Below are positions 9,195 through 18,083 of a stretch of DNA of 55,000 nt, piece by piece. Position 1 is the first letter of the stretch; the number at the start of each line of letters is the position of its first letter. The position numbers were made by a program, and so were the translations under genes. The notes beneath the pieces are model-generated. The model was not told the origin of the DNA and did not search any database. It saw nothing but the letters and a program-made list of their open reading frames with translations. The DNA comes from Symbiodinium natans (taxonomy: Eukaryota > Sar > Dinophyceae > Suessiales > Symbiodiniaceae). The stretch is taken from positions 527,501 to 582,500 of the forward strand of contig CAJNDS010002122.1 of NCBI GenBank assembly GCA_905221605.1, in the 5' to 3' direction.

Positions 9195-11827
9195 TGAGGG
9201 TGACAGCTACGACAGTGCTCTTTGATGGCACGCTTCTTGTCTTGACTAGTAAGGACGGGGAGTCCTTTGTCACAGCCAGGGACCGGGCAGGTCCACTCCC
9301 TTTGCGAAGGAGGAATCTCAGAGGAGGCAACTACAATGACCGGGCGGTCGATCATGATCATATCTTTGTCAAGGTCAGGGTGACGCGTTCTGAAGTGATG
9401 AAACTTGCTACCAACAGGGACCAAGAGGTTGCAACCCTGAACTGGGCAGCGCCACTTGCCGTGAGGCACCGGCGCCGGGCTCTCGGCCCGCGCGACTTGG
9501 CCCAAGGAGCGAGCCTTGGTAGCTGAGCCCCGCATCAGAGGCCCAACAGAGGCGCTGCTTCCCAGCGCATCAGCATTTGAAGCACTACTCAGCTGGGGCT
9601 TTGACTGTTTGGCTCGTTTAGAGCCAGCTGAGGCACCCGACGGCGGAGGCCCGAGCAGCCGAGAGATTTCCGAGTTCGAGGTTTTCCTCTTGCGGGCAGG
9701 GCGAAGCAAGAGGGAAACCTCAGAACCTTTTTCTTCCAACCTGGGGCGTGGGGGCGAGGGAGCGACAGACTCATGGGCGGGACGAAGCAAGAGGGAGAGA
9801 TCCGACTCAGACCCACCACCACCAAGATAGGACTGGGACATGCCAGCAGGAGGATCCCAGCCCAGCCCCGCCCACCGGCTAGGATGTTGAACCCCAGCCT
9901 CCAACGTGGTGAAGTGCCCGTTTTGCAAGAACAAGAGGAGGGGGCTACTAGACGCCTTGACACGGGGCACGATCCTTTCTAAAAAGACCCATTTTCCCCG
10001 GACCATCTTAAACACCATGATCTCTGCCTGCAACACATGAGCGCAAGCGACAGCAAGCCAAGGATCTAGCCATTTCCCTGGTCTTCTGCATGCAGCCAAG
10101 TACTCAGCTGCATCTTTGGGCACCGGGCCACCTTCTGTTTGCTCAGAGCATTCCGGATCTTGGAACCATTCCAAGACCCAAGCACCCTGATTTTGCTCAA
10201 GCCAAGACACCGCCTTAGTGCGCAGAGACAGACTGAGTTGGGCAATCTTGGGGACTATCTCTTCAGGGGGCTTCTTGTGCTTAAGGCAGTTCCCCGCTGC
10301 AAGGCAGCGGAAACCGCAGTCTCCACTTCCTTTGAGGTCCCAACGCGGGACCTTGTCAGGGCCGAGGTCTGGGGTATCCTCAGGGACTTTAGGCGCCTTG
10401 GGAGGCTTGTCCTTAGAGGGGGACTCCTGCGAGGTTCTCTTGTCACCTCGCTTGCCTCCCGTCATATCTTCATCATTTGTTGCATCCAAGTGGGGTCCAA
10501 ACTTCTGAGTCAAAGGATCGACCTGGGTTGCAGCAGCTGGGGCATCAGCTGAAGCCTTGTCGGCTTGCTTGGATGGCTGAGCCGGCGCATCTTGTTTGGG
10601 TTCCGTTTTCTCCAGGGGCCTTGAAAACCAGCCAGCAGAGCTTTTCAAGGGCTGAGAGACCGCTTTCGGGGCGGGTTTCTGGAAAGGGCGTATGAGAATG
10701 GTCCCACCGTCGTCCCCAAGCTGGAGCATCCATTGGTCCCCCATCGGAGAGTTGGGGGGGGCAGCATGAAAAGACCAAGGGCCTTTGGGGTGAGAAGGAG
10801 GCTGGATACCGGAGATGACTCTCCACATTTCAGATTCAAGAAGAGTCAACAGCTGGGCAGGCGCCCAGTCGGCTGGGACCCCCTTAGCGACCCAGCGCCT
10901 TTTGACAGTTTCACCCCCTTCAGTCACATTCGCGACTCCGACCAGGCCCAGGTTAGCACCCCCGCCTGATCTGAAAGCCAAACCAACATGTTGAGCCTCG
11001 GCTTGCCGCTTGGCCATGGCATAGTAGGCGTGAGCCTTAAGCTTTTCGGGATTCGGGATCCACTTAACGGGTTTCTGGGCTTTGTCACCAAGCAGTTTCC
11101 AAAAGACCCCTTTGAGGCCTGAACCCTGGGTGATGAGATGCACATCCTTGGTAGGAATTTTAACAAAACCGACAACGGCTTCGTCTTTGGCTTGTTTCGC
11201 TTCCAAGCGATGCCACCCATAGGCCTTGACGACCAGACCTTGTGGGAGTTGGCTTTTTATGAGAGCAACAGGTTTCCTACAGGCAAGATCCCAGTCGGCA
11301 ACCGCTTGGAACTCTCTGGGCATGACAACCCTGCACGTAGACAGCTCCTCGGCCTTCGGGACGTTTTTGCAAATCACGACATCTGGCTGCAAACCCCACA
11401 CAGGGAGTTCGGTGGCAAGCGGAGCAACCAAAACCTGCAGCCATTTCCCCTCAGCGGTCCTGACCCATCTCTTCTCGGTGTTAAGATCGCGGGGCGCGGC
11501 GTCTGCGGAAACATCAGTGAGCACCAAAGCAGCCTTGGTTTGGAGCCCGTGAGCCTGAGCAACACCGCGCAGTTCAAGGGCCTTTGAGACGGGGACCAGG
11601 ACAAGATCAGAAGTAGGCGCAGCGCCCTCATCTAGCTTTTCAGCAAAGGCAGCCACTGGGCCAACTCGGCCCGGCCACCATTTGAAGTCCACTCTGAGGG
11701 CCTTTGCCTTGTCTCTCTGGGGCCCTGACGGAGTTTTCGGCCCAGCAGGCTTAGTCGGGGTCCTCTCCAACTCAGCCTTCGGACTTCTATGAGCGGGAGT
11801 CGGAGCAGGAGCCACCTTGGCCGGCAT
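8816..11827 (-). CDS. LINE polyprotein segment: OTU-like cysteine protease and two C2H2 zinc fingers
   Basis: 1003-residue open frame. Residues 1-490 are an unassigned basic region with Pro/Ala/Lys-rich linkers. An OTU-like domain spans about 495-645: SGDCGFRC puts the nucleophile at Cys504 and NGHFTTL the general base at His638; the leading Asp of the usual DGxC motif is replaced by Ser. Three degenerate SEVSLLLRPA repeats lie at about 673-725. C2H2-type fingers lie at about 794-816 (CPVQGC...HHFRTRH) and 847-877 (CPVPGC...HCRSCH). Residues after about 880 are out of frame because of the 20-bp duplication. OTU domains are known as deubiquitinating or self-processing proteases and occur in some LINEs; the activity here is inferred. 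Confidence 0.7.
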   Translation of the reverse strand: MPAKVAPAPTPAHRSPKAELERTPTKPAGPKTPSGPQRDKAKALRVDFKWWPGRVGPVAAFAEKLDEGAAPTSDLVLVPVSKALELRGVAQAHGLQTKAALVLTDVSADAAPRDLNTEKRWVRTAEGKWLQVLVAPLATELPVWGLQPDVVICKNVPKAEELSTCRVVMPREFQAVADWDLACRKPVALIKSQLPQGLVVKAYGWHRLEAKQAKDEAVVGFVKIPTKDVHLITQGSGLKGVFWKLLGDKAQKPVKWIPNPEKLKAHAYYAMAKRQAEAQHVGLAFRSGGGANLGLVGVANVTEGGETVKRRWVAKGVPADWAPAQLLTLLESEMWRVISGIQPPSHPKGPWSFHAAPPNSPMGDQWMLQLGDDGGTILIRPFQKPAPKAVSQPLKSSAGWFSRPLEKTEPKQDAPAQPSKQADKASADAPAAATQVDPLTQKFGPHLDATNDEDMTGGKRGDKRTSQESPSKDKPPKAPKVPEDTPDLGPDKVPRWDLKGSGDCGFRCLAAGNCLKHKKPPEEIVPKIAQLSLSLRTKAVSWLEQNQGAWVLEWFQDPECSEQTEGGPVPKDAAEYLAACRRPGKWLDPWLAVACAHVLQAEIMVFKMVRGKWVFLERIVPRVKASSSPLLLFLQNGHFTTLEAGVQHPSRWAGLGWDPPAGMSQSYLGGGGSESDLSLLLRPAHESVAPSPPRPRLEEKGSEVSLLLRPARKRKTSNSEISRLLGPPPSGASAGSKRAKQSKPQLSSASNADALGSSASVGPLMRGSATKARSLGQVARAESPAPVPHGKWRCPVQGCNLLVPVGSKFHHFRTRHPDLDKDMIMIDRPVIVVASSEIPPSQREWTCPVPGCDKGLPVLTSQDKKRAIKEHCRSCHPHVVAVTLKKRPPPWLTLLAKASPRKVLLTISVESMLRIEVLILPHTTLSRFRRLSVTTKETEVLCTTVAGASLFSEVGKISGRVMSGSKALKTTPMLGAGVDVGGCASKPRSRSTLGPCWLRSVNR
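9175..9214. repeat. 20-bp tandem duplication that shifts the LINE reading frame
   Basis: TGAGGGTGACAGCTACGACA occurs twice head to tail (9175-9194 and 9195-9214). Twenty is not a multiple of three, and the frame downstream of a single copy joins the next segment without a stop, so the duplication is the lesion. Confidence 0.85.
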
Positions 11828-13620
11828 AGTGCCAGCGAGTTTCTTGACCTTACCGACGATGCCATGCGCACCGGTGGTTTCACATTCAAGGCCTTCAGCT
11901 GAGCAAGCATGCTGGCCTCAAGGCTAGTAGCAGCGGGAGGGGAAGGCTGCCCTACGGGAGTCTCGAAGGAAACCTTCCTAGCCCCATCAGGAGAACGACC
12001 CCGTCCCTTGTCCTTACCCTTACCTTTCTCATGTCCCTTCCTACCTTTGCCTTTGACCTGCCAGCCAGGGCTTGGGCTACGGGACGGAGGTTTGGGGGAA
12101 AGGCTTCTGGGAGTAGGGCTGCGGCCTCTTGGTCTACCGGGAGACACAGGCTTTTCGCAATTTTCGCTGTCAGAATCATCATCAAGACTGGCCAACAAGG
12201 TCTGCAGGCCGGCCAGAATCTTCTCTTCTTGACGTTGACGTTTGGAGGTTGAGGCACCGCCTCCCCCCCCACCTCCATGCCAGTACCTTCGGTGGCACTG
12301 GCTGGAAGGCAGCAGTGGGGCTCGCAAACCTACGTCTACCACACCTCCAGTAAGGCAGGGCACAGTGGCCCCTGAGGGCTCAAGTTGACCTTGAGCGCCG
12401 GACTGGCTTGGCTCACAACCAGGGGCCTGTTTAATGCATTGCGCGGCGGCATGTCCGGAGGACAGTAAGTGCTTTGAACACTCGTCAGAGACATGACAGC
12501 GTAGCCACATGCAGTCAGCAGGTTGTTTACTGGCACAAGCCTGACACACAAGATGCCACGACACATGGGGAAATTGGCGTCGAAAACGAAGTTTCCGCGC
12601 GCGAATACGCGAAGCGAGTCGAGCATGTTTGAGGCGAACATGTCGTCCATGGCTGCGACCATATTTACGAGCCGAAGGAAGCCAGGAACCCTCGCATGTG
12701 GTCTGGTCTCGTTTTCGCGCTCGTGCCATAGCTCGCTTGAGCTGACGCGTGCGTTTCAGTCTAACCATTTTAACGCGCATGCTTTGTTTGACACGCGGGT
12801 GTGAACGCGGCGGGGCCAAGAGCTTCGTCTCGGGCGCGCCACGTTGCGCTTTTCTTATCCGCAAGTAGCAACCCACCAAGCCATGGAGTATGACGCAGGA
12901 AGCTATGCAGAAAACAAAGGAAAGGTAAAACAAGCCGAGGTGAGGCCCCCATTTCGGATGCGAGGCAAAGACCAAGGCTTCGACGAGAAAAGCAAACTCA
13001 AAAATGGAAGCATTAAAAGCTTCCGACGGCGTATCAGCCGGAAATGCGAAGTGCAGGAAAGAGTTATTGCTGGAGCAGCCACAAGCCTCGCACGCGGGTA
13101 AGCCAGCGTAGCTAACATGTTGCTGCAAGCAAGTAACGGTGAAGGACTGGTCCAGATGGAAGTCGGGAAAACTCCCATTGCAAGCCAGACGTGGAACAAT
13201 GTCGGACACTTGTGGTCCAACTCCTAAACCTAGGTAAGTGCAGCCCGAAGGGCAGTAGTTTAGTGCATCCAAGTCGCAGCTGGAAAGACAGACAGGGGGA
13301 CAAGGGACAGACGAACCAGACACCCCAACCGAAAAGAAAGAACCAACCCCAACCCAAAGGAACCCACCCAGCCAGCTACAGGCAGTGCACTTCTTAACTT
13401 GGCGCTTCGGCCAAGGGATTCGCCGCGCAGGCGCTTTTTTCGGGCTCATGGCCTCTTGTGGGGCCTCAGCCTCTGCAACATATTTCTTGGACAGCCTCTC
13501 AGTAGAGGTAACTTCTTTTTTTGACTGATTCTTTTGAATTTCTTCTTTTTTGTTTTTCTTGACAATCTTCGCACCTGAATCTATCCCAGGATTCAAGTCC
13601 GCCTCCACCAAGTGGGTCAT
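11632..13620 (-). CDS. LINE N-terminal ORF with membrane-protein-like region
   Basis: 662 residues starting at an ATG 25 nt from the LINE 5' end. Residues 1-80 are Lys-rich. A hydrophobic segment lies at about 82-101 (WLGGFLWVGVGSFFSVGV). A Cys-rich region follows (about 107-181) with N-x-S sequons at about 148, 185 and 203. A strong membrane segment lies at about 227-252 (LFYLSFVFCIASCVILHG), followed by a very basic tail, an SPGRPRGRSPTPRS-type RS stretch and a GKGRKGHEKGKGKDK stretch. The basic half suits an RNA-binding ORF1; the membrane half is unexpected in a LINE. The last about 65 residues are out of frame (frameshift about 11830-11890). Confidence 0.65.
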   Translation of the reverse strand: MTHLVEADLNPGIDSGAKIVKKNKKEEIQKNQSKKEVTSTERLSKKYVAEAEAPQEAMSPKKAPARRIPWPKRQVKKCTACSWLGGFLWVGVGSFFSVGVSGSSVPCPPVCLSSCDLDALNYCPSGCTYLGLGVGPQVSDIVPRLACNGSFPDFHLDQSFTVTCLQQHVSYAGLPACEACGCSSNNSFLHFAFPADTPSEAFNASIFEFAFLVEALVFASHPKWGPHLGLFYLSFVFCIASCVILHGLVGCYLRIRKAQRGAPETKLLAPPRSHPRVKQSMRVKMVRLKRTRQLKRAMARARKRDQTTCEGSWLPSARKYGRSHGRHVRLKHARLASRIRARKLRFRRQFPHVSWHLVCQACASKQPADCMWLRCHVSDECSKHLLSSGHAAAQCIKQAPGCEPSQSGAQGQLEPSGATVPCLTGGVVDVGLRAPLLPSSQCHRRYWHGGGGGGGASTSKRQRQEEKILAGLQTLLASLDDDSDSENCEKPVSPGRPRGRSPTPRSLSPKPPSRSPSPGWQVKGKGRKGHEKGKGKDKGRGRSPDGARKVSFETPVGQPSPPAATSLEASMLAQLKALNVKPPVRMASSVRSRNSLALCRPRWLLLRLPLIEVRRLSWRGPRLSLLGRKLRQGPRETRQRPSEWTSNGGRAELAQWLPLLKS

Positions 13621-13645
13621 GCCACAGGGGGTGTTGTCGTAGAGG

Positions 13646-13659
13646 CAGAAAATATGTGC
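13646..13659. repeat. 14-bp target site duplication (right) of the LINE
   Basis: CAGAAAATATGTGC, identical to 5485-5498. Confidence 0.85.
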
Positions 13660-13880
13660 TTTAAGCTATATGCAGTGGAAAACGACTACCAAAGCAAGTT
13701 AGGAAAACAATCAAAGAGATCTCCAAAATCTCTCTGACTTCGCGCTGGCAACCTCCTAGACGAACTACACTTTGAGCTATATACAGTGGAAAATAACTAC
13801 CAAAGCACGTTAGGAAAACAATCAAAGAGATCTCCAAAATCTCTCTGACTTCGTGCTTGCAACCTCGTAGACAAACTACA
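13660..13880. repeat. two 111-bp tandem repeats in the copia 3' region
   Basis: Units at about 13659-13769 and 13770-13880, about 90% identical, with the shared core TTAGGAAAACAATCAAAGAG. They lie between the extra copia ORF and the LINE insertion point, in what would be the proximal 3' UTR. Confidence 0.85.
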
Positions 13881-13889
13881 TACAAACAA

Positions 13890-14293
13890 CTAACCATATC
13901 GCTCGAAATCAGGAATGGTTGTCTTCACTCCCTCATACCAGCGAATGATGCGGCAGATTTGCTGCTCCGAGTACTTGGCCTGTACATCCTGCAAAGTGAG
14001 CATCGGCGTCCGCTTGGGCCCAGCTGTTGCCTTTGGCAAAGCTTCAGCCTGTACAGATGACTCCACCTTCGGTGGATGCTCTGCGGGGCTGCAGAAACTC
14101 TCGGGGGAGGTGAGTCTGAAGCCTTTGACTTCTTGGTTGGGGGACCTTCCGGCTCTGCCGGTGGATCCGAGCCCCGAATGAAAATACCAGGTGGTCTATT
14201 CAAAGTGGGCTCATCTTGCCTACTTACTACTCCGCGTCGCCGCTGGTAAGCTGAGTGTTGCATTTCCTGCAACTCTGCTGCGCGCCCCTCCAT
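13890..14293 (-). CDS. extra ORF downstream of copia RNase H (frameshifted)
   Basis: Starts ATG at 14293 (MEGRAAELQEMQHSAYQRRR). It is hydrophilic and Pro/Ser-rich, with KKSK likely nuclear-type basic residues. At a C5 tract near 14117 the better frame changes; the second frame continues through a charged region (LTLQDVQAKYSEQQICRIIR) to a TAG at 13890-13892. The uninterrupted frame of the first half alone continues only to 13925 with less protein-like composition. Extra ORFs after pol occur in some copia lineages; no homology recognised. Confidence 0.45.
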
Positions 14294-14525
14294 TTTTGGG
14301 CCGAAAAACTATACGAACAAAAATTCTTAAATCCTGCTAATAAAACTTCACGCACACAAACACACACGTGCAAATTAAAAATCCCGCATCATCTGTATAC
14401 ATGCATATAAACAAAAATCAGACGTGAGACCCTATCCTAAACGGTCCTAAACCCCCCTTTCAAGCACCCAGCCGCAGGGTAGGTCAAAACATGCATGTTT
14501 GAAACACTTCAGCCTATGTCTGGAC
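14294..14525. other. spacer between pol and extra ORF
   Basis: AT-richer than its surroundings, with no open frame of note. Confidence 0.5.
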
Positions 14526-15857
14526 TCAACAGCGCTTGCACTGATGGCCCATCACTTGGCAGAAAACCGAGTGTACGCCTGCGGCGCACAAACAGAGACA
14601 TTGGCAGGCATTTAGTAAAGTAAAGAGGTCGGCAGGATTCTCCGCGCCTATGCCCCAAGTCACGCGCAGATATCCTTTGGAAATCAGTTCGCGCAACCAG
14701 AAAACTCGAATTTCTATGTGCCGTGAACGTCTTCGCAAATCTGCTCCCATGAGCAAAACACGTGCAGATTCGGAATCCGTCGACAACTGTACAAAAGGCC
14801 ATTCAGCCTTTGAGAGCCAACGAAAACTCGACAAGATTCTATGTACAACATGCAAAACCACCAGAGACTCTTGAGTCATCGTTTGGATCGCGTGTAGTTC
14901 TGCTTCGCAGGAACTCAGCGTGACAGAAGCTTGCTGTCGAGCCAACGCCTTGATCAGAGACCCCTGGAGGATGATAACTCCTCCGGCGATGCTCTTGCGT
15001 CCCAGCGAACGCATAGGCGCATAAGAAGCATCGGAAAACACAGAAACTTCCTGGTATGAGTCATTGCTCATCGTCTCAGGAGAAGGAAAGTGCACTCGCA
15101 CATCACCATCTTTGCGTAAAAACCTGAGGAGAGCACGTAGGGCTTCCTCGTGCGCAGCCGTGGGAGCACTTTGGCCCACAGAAACAAGGGAAATCGCGAT
15201 ACGCAAGTCTTCACGCGTTTGCGCGAACCACGCAAGTTTTCCCAGAACACGCCTAAACTTAGCATGCGCTTCTGCCGACAACACATGGCTATTGCTGGAT
15301 TTCTCCAACACTGCTCTGATGTCAGGAAAAGCAGATGAACCACCTCCGCGACCAGACAACTTATAGTCGTCGTAGCAGGAGTCTAGGTAGTTGGCATCGA
15401 CAAAGAAAGTAAGCGCAGCTTCGCCCGGCCTCCTCTCAATGTTTCGTCCCAGGAAACGCAGGTGTCCACCACCCCCTTTGGAGGAGAGAATCCTACCAGT
15501 CAGCTTCGTCGGTACTCTACTCTGCAGAGCAGCAAAGATCTTGTTAATGACCTTTTGGCTAGGACATGCTATCAGCACATCGTCAACGTACAGGAGCACT
15601 AAACATTCCACTCCATCAACAAGGCCACTGAACAAACACGGCTCACGCTCACAGGCATGGAGCCCAAGCGGTCCAAGAGTGTCGCTTGTAATGTACTCCA
15701 ACCACGCGCGACTGGAAAGACGAAACCCATGTAGGGCTTGGGATAAAGCCATGTACACCGGTTCTCCATTTGGAAAACTTACCGACAAAGGCATTTTGAT
15801 ACATGCTTTGCGGTGTTTGTTTGAGCGGTGTATGCATAAAGGCTTGGGAAACATCAA
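14526..15857 (-). CDS. pol: copia pol: RT C-terminal half and RNase H
   Basis: 443-residue frame. The RT catalytic motif LLYVDDVLIA puts the Asp pair at about 92-93, followed by the copia-type connection. RNase H spans about 270-410: SVFSDASYAP (Asp about 276), SSCEAELHAI (Glu about 318/320), STDSESAR (Asp about 361), RHIEIRVFWLRELI and the GAENPADLFT end typical of copia. Function: synthesis of element cDNA and degradation of the RNA template. The first about 25 residues are out of frame; RT continues upstream in the overlapping frame ending at 15649. Confidence 0.88.
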   Translation of the reverse strand: MMFPKPLCIHRSNKHRKACIKMPLSVSFPNGEPVYMALSQALHGFRLSSRAWLEYITSDTLGPLGLHACEREPCLFSGLVDGVECLVLLYVDDVLIACPSQKVINKIFAALQSRVPTKLTGRILSSKGGGGHLRFLGRNIERRPGEAALTFFVDANYLDSCYDDYKLSGRGGGSSAFPDIRAVLEKSSNSHVLSAEAHAKFRRVLGKLAWFAQTREDLRIAISLVSVGQSAPTAAHEEALRALLRFLRKDGDVRVHFPSPETMSNDSYQEVSVFSDASYAPMRSLGRKSIAGGVIILQGSLIKALARQQASVTLSSCEAELHAIQTMTQESLVVLHVVHRILSSFRWLSKAEWPFVQLSTDSESARVLLMGADLRRRSRHIEIRVFWLRELISKGYLRVTWGIGAENPADLFTLLNACQCLCLCAAGVHSVFCQVMGHQCKRC

Positions 15858-16392
15858 GGGATGCTAGCTCCCAATCATGGCGTCCTGCATACGCGAGAAC
15901 GGTCCTTAAAGCTTCTACCGAAGGAGTAGGACTGGAAATCTCCAAGGAACGCGCGCTCTTTGAGCCACGCAAGTCTTTTACAACTAACCGGGACCGCACT
16001 ATTTCAGCGCCGTCCGTGTCGGTCTTCTCATTAGTAACCCAGCGGGAAGCCAACACTTGAATGCCATGTTTGTGGCAATAAGCTTCGGCCTGCGCTTTGT
16101 TCATGACGTTACCAGCTTTACAGGAACTTAGTCCACCAAGCTCTTTCAACATGCCTTTAAAAGTGGCATCACCATTAAGTTCTGCCATACTGACATCAGA
16201 CACAGCCGAGGAAGGCTGCCAAACTTTAAGCTTAGAACCACAAAACTCCACAGTTTGACTCTTGGCTTTGGCAGAGTCGTCGAACACAACTCCAGAAAGG
16301 TGAAACACATCAGGGCTAACAAGTTCAGGACCCATCAACCCAAACGATCCATTGATCATGGTTGCGGCATCGACTAAACTGTCAACCTCCAT
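15649..16392 (-). CDS. pol: copia pol: RT N-terminal half
   Basis: 247-residue frame containing ASRWVTNEKTDTDGAEIVRS, then RLVVKDLRG, SSPTPSVEALRTVLAYAG and motif A (ELASLDVSQAFMHTPL, catalytic Asp about 179). These are conserved features of copia RT. A frameshift at about 15790-15830 separates it from the YVDD half; the last about 50 residues are out of frame. Confidence 0.85.
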   Translation of the reverse strand: MEVDSLVDAATMINGSFGLMGPELVSPDVFHLSGVVFDDSAKAKSQTVEFCGSKLKVWQPSSAVSDVSMAELNGDATFKGMLKELGGLSSCKAGNVMNKAQAEAYCHKHGIQVLASRWVTNEKTDTDGAEIVRSRLVVKDLRGSKSARSLEISSPTPSVEALRTVLAYAGRHDWELASLDVSQAFMHTPLKQTPQSMYQNAFVGKFSKWRTGVHGFIPSPTWVSSFQSRVVGVHYKRHSWTAWAPCL

Positions 16393-18083
16393 TGGGACAC
16401 TCTGCGGCTCTTCATTAGAAGTACCTTACCCGGCCCCGACACTGAGCTATCTACAGCTTCAGGTATTGGGATAGGAAGCGGCAACGCTGGACTCTCTACG
16501 TCCGAGGGCACATAATCGGAATTGTCGAAGTCTTCCTTCAATTCTTCCTGAGCTGGCCTCTTTTGACCTTTGGCATGCACTTCTTCAGGGGAAGTCTTTG
16601 TCCTTATTTTAAAACGACGAGGAGCGGGATCAAACATTTCAGTGCTTGGCACCGCAGTTTTACCCGGCTCTTCAGCAACCTCTATATCGAACTTACTCAA
16701 CCAATCTGGTTGGTGGTCTTGCGACTCCGGTTCTGGCACACTAGGAACAATAGAAGGTGAAGGCTCAGCTTGCTTAGCAGGCTGCTCCTTACCTTCCTTT
16801 AACAAGTCCTGCTGCTTTTGCAGAAAGAGGCGATACCGCTCTTTACAAGCTTTGTTGTGAACTCGTCCGTGAAAAGTTGGGTACGAACAGGCATTACATC
16901 CTGGCGTACGCCCGTGCTCCTTGAGGAAGGACGCTGGCGGCTGTCCCTTTACGACAATTTCGCACGGTTGTGTTGGTCCCTCGTAAGCCTTTTGCGGCCC
17001 TTTGTCAAGCTTAGGGTTCAGTGCAAGACCAGTTTTGGTCAAGAATCCCTGAGCTAAGGAGACATCAAAGCTAATTGGAGTGAGAAATTTTAAACTCTTG
17101 GCGGTAAAAACTTTCTTGATACCTTCCAAGGTCGTAATTACAGTGTGCCCCATTGAGCTCCATTGTGGGCTCAAATAGCATGCCTTAACAAAGCGAGAGG
17201 GCGCTTGCACCGATTCCGGTACTTCAGCAAGGACTACCGAGCCGTACAAAGCAAACTTTGCTGTTGGGAGTTGACGGTTGGCAAGCGCTTCGCGCGCCGT
17301 CCTTGCCCCCTCCCCAGGACATGCAAAACAGTTATGAGCAAACGCAACATACTTAAAAAGTTGAAACCAACTGTCGTGAGCGTTGCATATATCTACACCT
17401 TCCTCACGCAAGTCCACACGGATAGTAGCGGCTCCTTCTTTGAAGCGCCTAACCGTGCGTTCAGCTGCTCCCACACTTTCGTGTCCTTGCGGCGATGCTT
17501 TGCGCACTAAAATTCGCACACCTGATTCCAGGCCTGTTTTAAACAGCTGTGCAACCGCCTTTTCGGCGTCAGTAAACAACTCAACTATTTTAGAAGAAGG
17601 CATGGCAAACTCAGCAAGCCAATGTGCCAAAACTGAATTTGTCACTCGCCTATCAGACGAGCAAGGTATTACACCTATCATGCCCGACGCCACTTCTATA
17701 ATTGCCAAAAACCTGTGCTCTTGACGCGAATTTTCATGCGCGATATCAAAGAAGTCAGCATACAGCCTTGGCTCAGGAGACTTGCGGCGCTGGCGCGGGT
17801 GCCTATACACACCACGACTTTGCTGACACTGGACACAGTGGGGGTCATAAGGAACATGTCCCCTCATTCTGTGCTTTTCATACTCAGCAGCATCCCTTTT
17901 AGAGAGCTGCTCCTCCCGTCGCTTTGCGGGCTCAGCAACAGTCTGGCTTGAAGCAGCGCTTGTCTCCCCAACTGCAGCCGGCTCTTGCTCAAAAACACTC
18001 TCTTTAGAGAGTTGTTCTCCACTTTGCCTGGCAGGCACAGCTGAGGCACTGGGCTCCTCAGCTGTCCCTGAAGCCATTAGCAC
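16374..18083 (-). CDS. pol: copia pol: integrase
   Basis: 569-residue frame. The HHCC zinc motif lies at about 71-86 (HRMRGHVPYDPHCVQC). The catalytic core has Asp110 (YADFFDI), Asp172 (LFTDAEKAV) and Glu208 (VGAAERTVR), giving exactly the D,D(35)E spacing. A long C-terminal tail carries a second Cys/His cluster (GCNACSYPTFHGRVHNKAC) and acidic Pro-rich text. Function: inserts the cDNA and makes the 5-bp target duplication seen at both ends. It overlaps the protease frame by 7 nt and the RT frame by 19 nt, each in a different frame. Confidence 0.88.
   Translation of the reverse strand: MLMASGTAEEPSASAVPARQSGEQLSKESVFEQEPAAVGETSAASSQTVAEPAKRREEQLSKRDAAEYEKHRMRGHVPYDPHCVQCQQSRGVYRHPRQRRKSPEPRLYADFFDIAHENSRQEHRFLAIIEVASGMIGVIPCSSDRRVTNSVLAHWLAEFAMPSSKIVELFTDAEKAVAQLFKTGLESGVRILVRKASPQGHESVGAAERTVRRFKEGAATIRVDLREEGVDICNAHDSWFQLFKYVAFAHNCFACPGEGARTAREALANRQLPTAKFALYGSVVLAEVPESVQAPSRFVKACYLSPQWSSMGHTVITTLEGIKKVFTAKSLKFLTPISFDVSLAQGFLTKTGLALNPKLDKGPQKAYEGPTQPCEIVVKGQPPASFLKEHGRTPGCNACSYPTFHGRVHNKACKERYRLFLQKQQDLLKEGKEQPAKQAEPSPSIVPSVPEPESQDHQPDWLSKFDIEVAEEPGKTAVPSTEMFDPAPRRFKIRTKTSPEEVHAKGQKRPAQEELKEDFDNSDYVPSDVESPALPLPIPIPEAVDSSVSGPGKVLLMKSRRVSQWRLTV

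Larger units (their letters stand above)
5499..13645 (-). mobile_element. full-length non-LTR (LINE) retrotransposon nested in the copia 3' UTR
   Basis: 8,147 bp on the minus strand, bounded by exact 14-bp duplications. The 5' end lies 25 nt before an ATG at 13620. The 3' end is a short (CTT)4 simple repeat (AAAAACTTCTTCTTCTT), a common LINE terminus. The coding region is nearly continuous from 13620 to 5687 but is split over five frame segments. Order: basic/membrane-like region, OTU-like protease, C2H2 fingers, 2A-like motif, reverse transcriptase, C-terminal His/Cys region. An apurinic-type endonuclease domain, expected between the 2A-like motif and the RT, is not seen. Confidence 0.88.

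Noticed and set aside
5671-11600. Plus-strand frames of 60-150 codons across the LINE
   Set aside because: Antisense shadows of the minus-strand polyprotein, with no independent motifs.
12700-13620. Retroviral-type envelope gene of the copia element
   Set aside because: The membrane-like region lies inside the LINE, downstream of its own 14-bp duplication, and has no fusion peptide or processing site that I can see.
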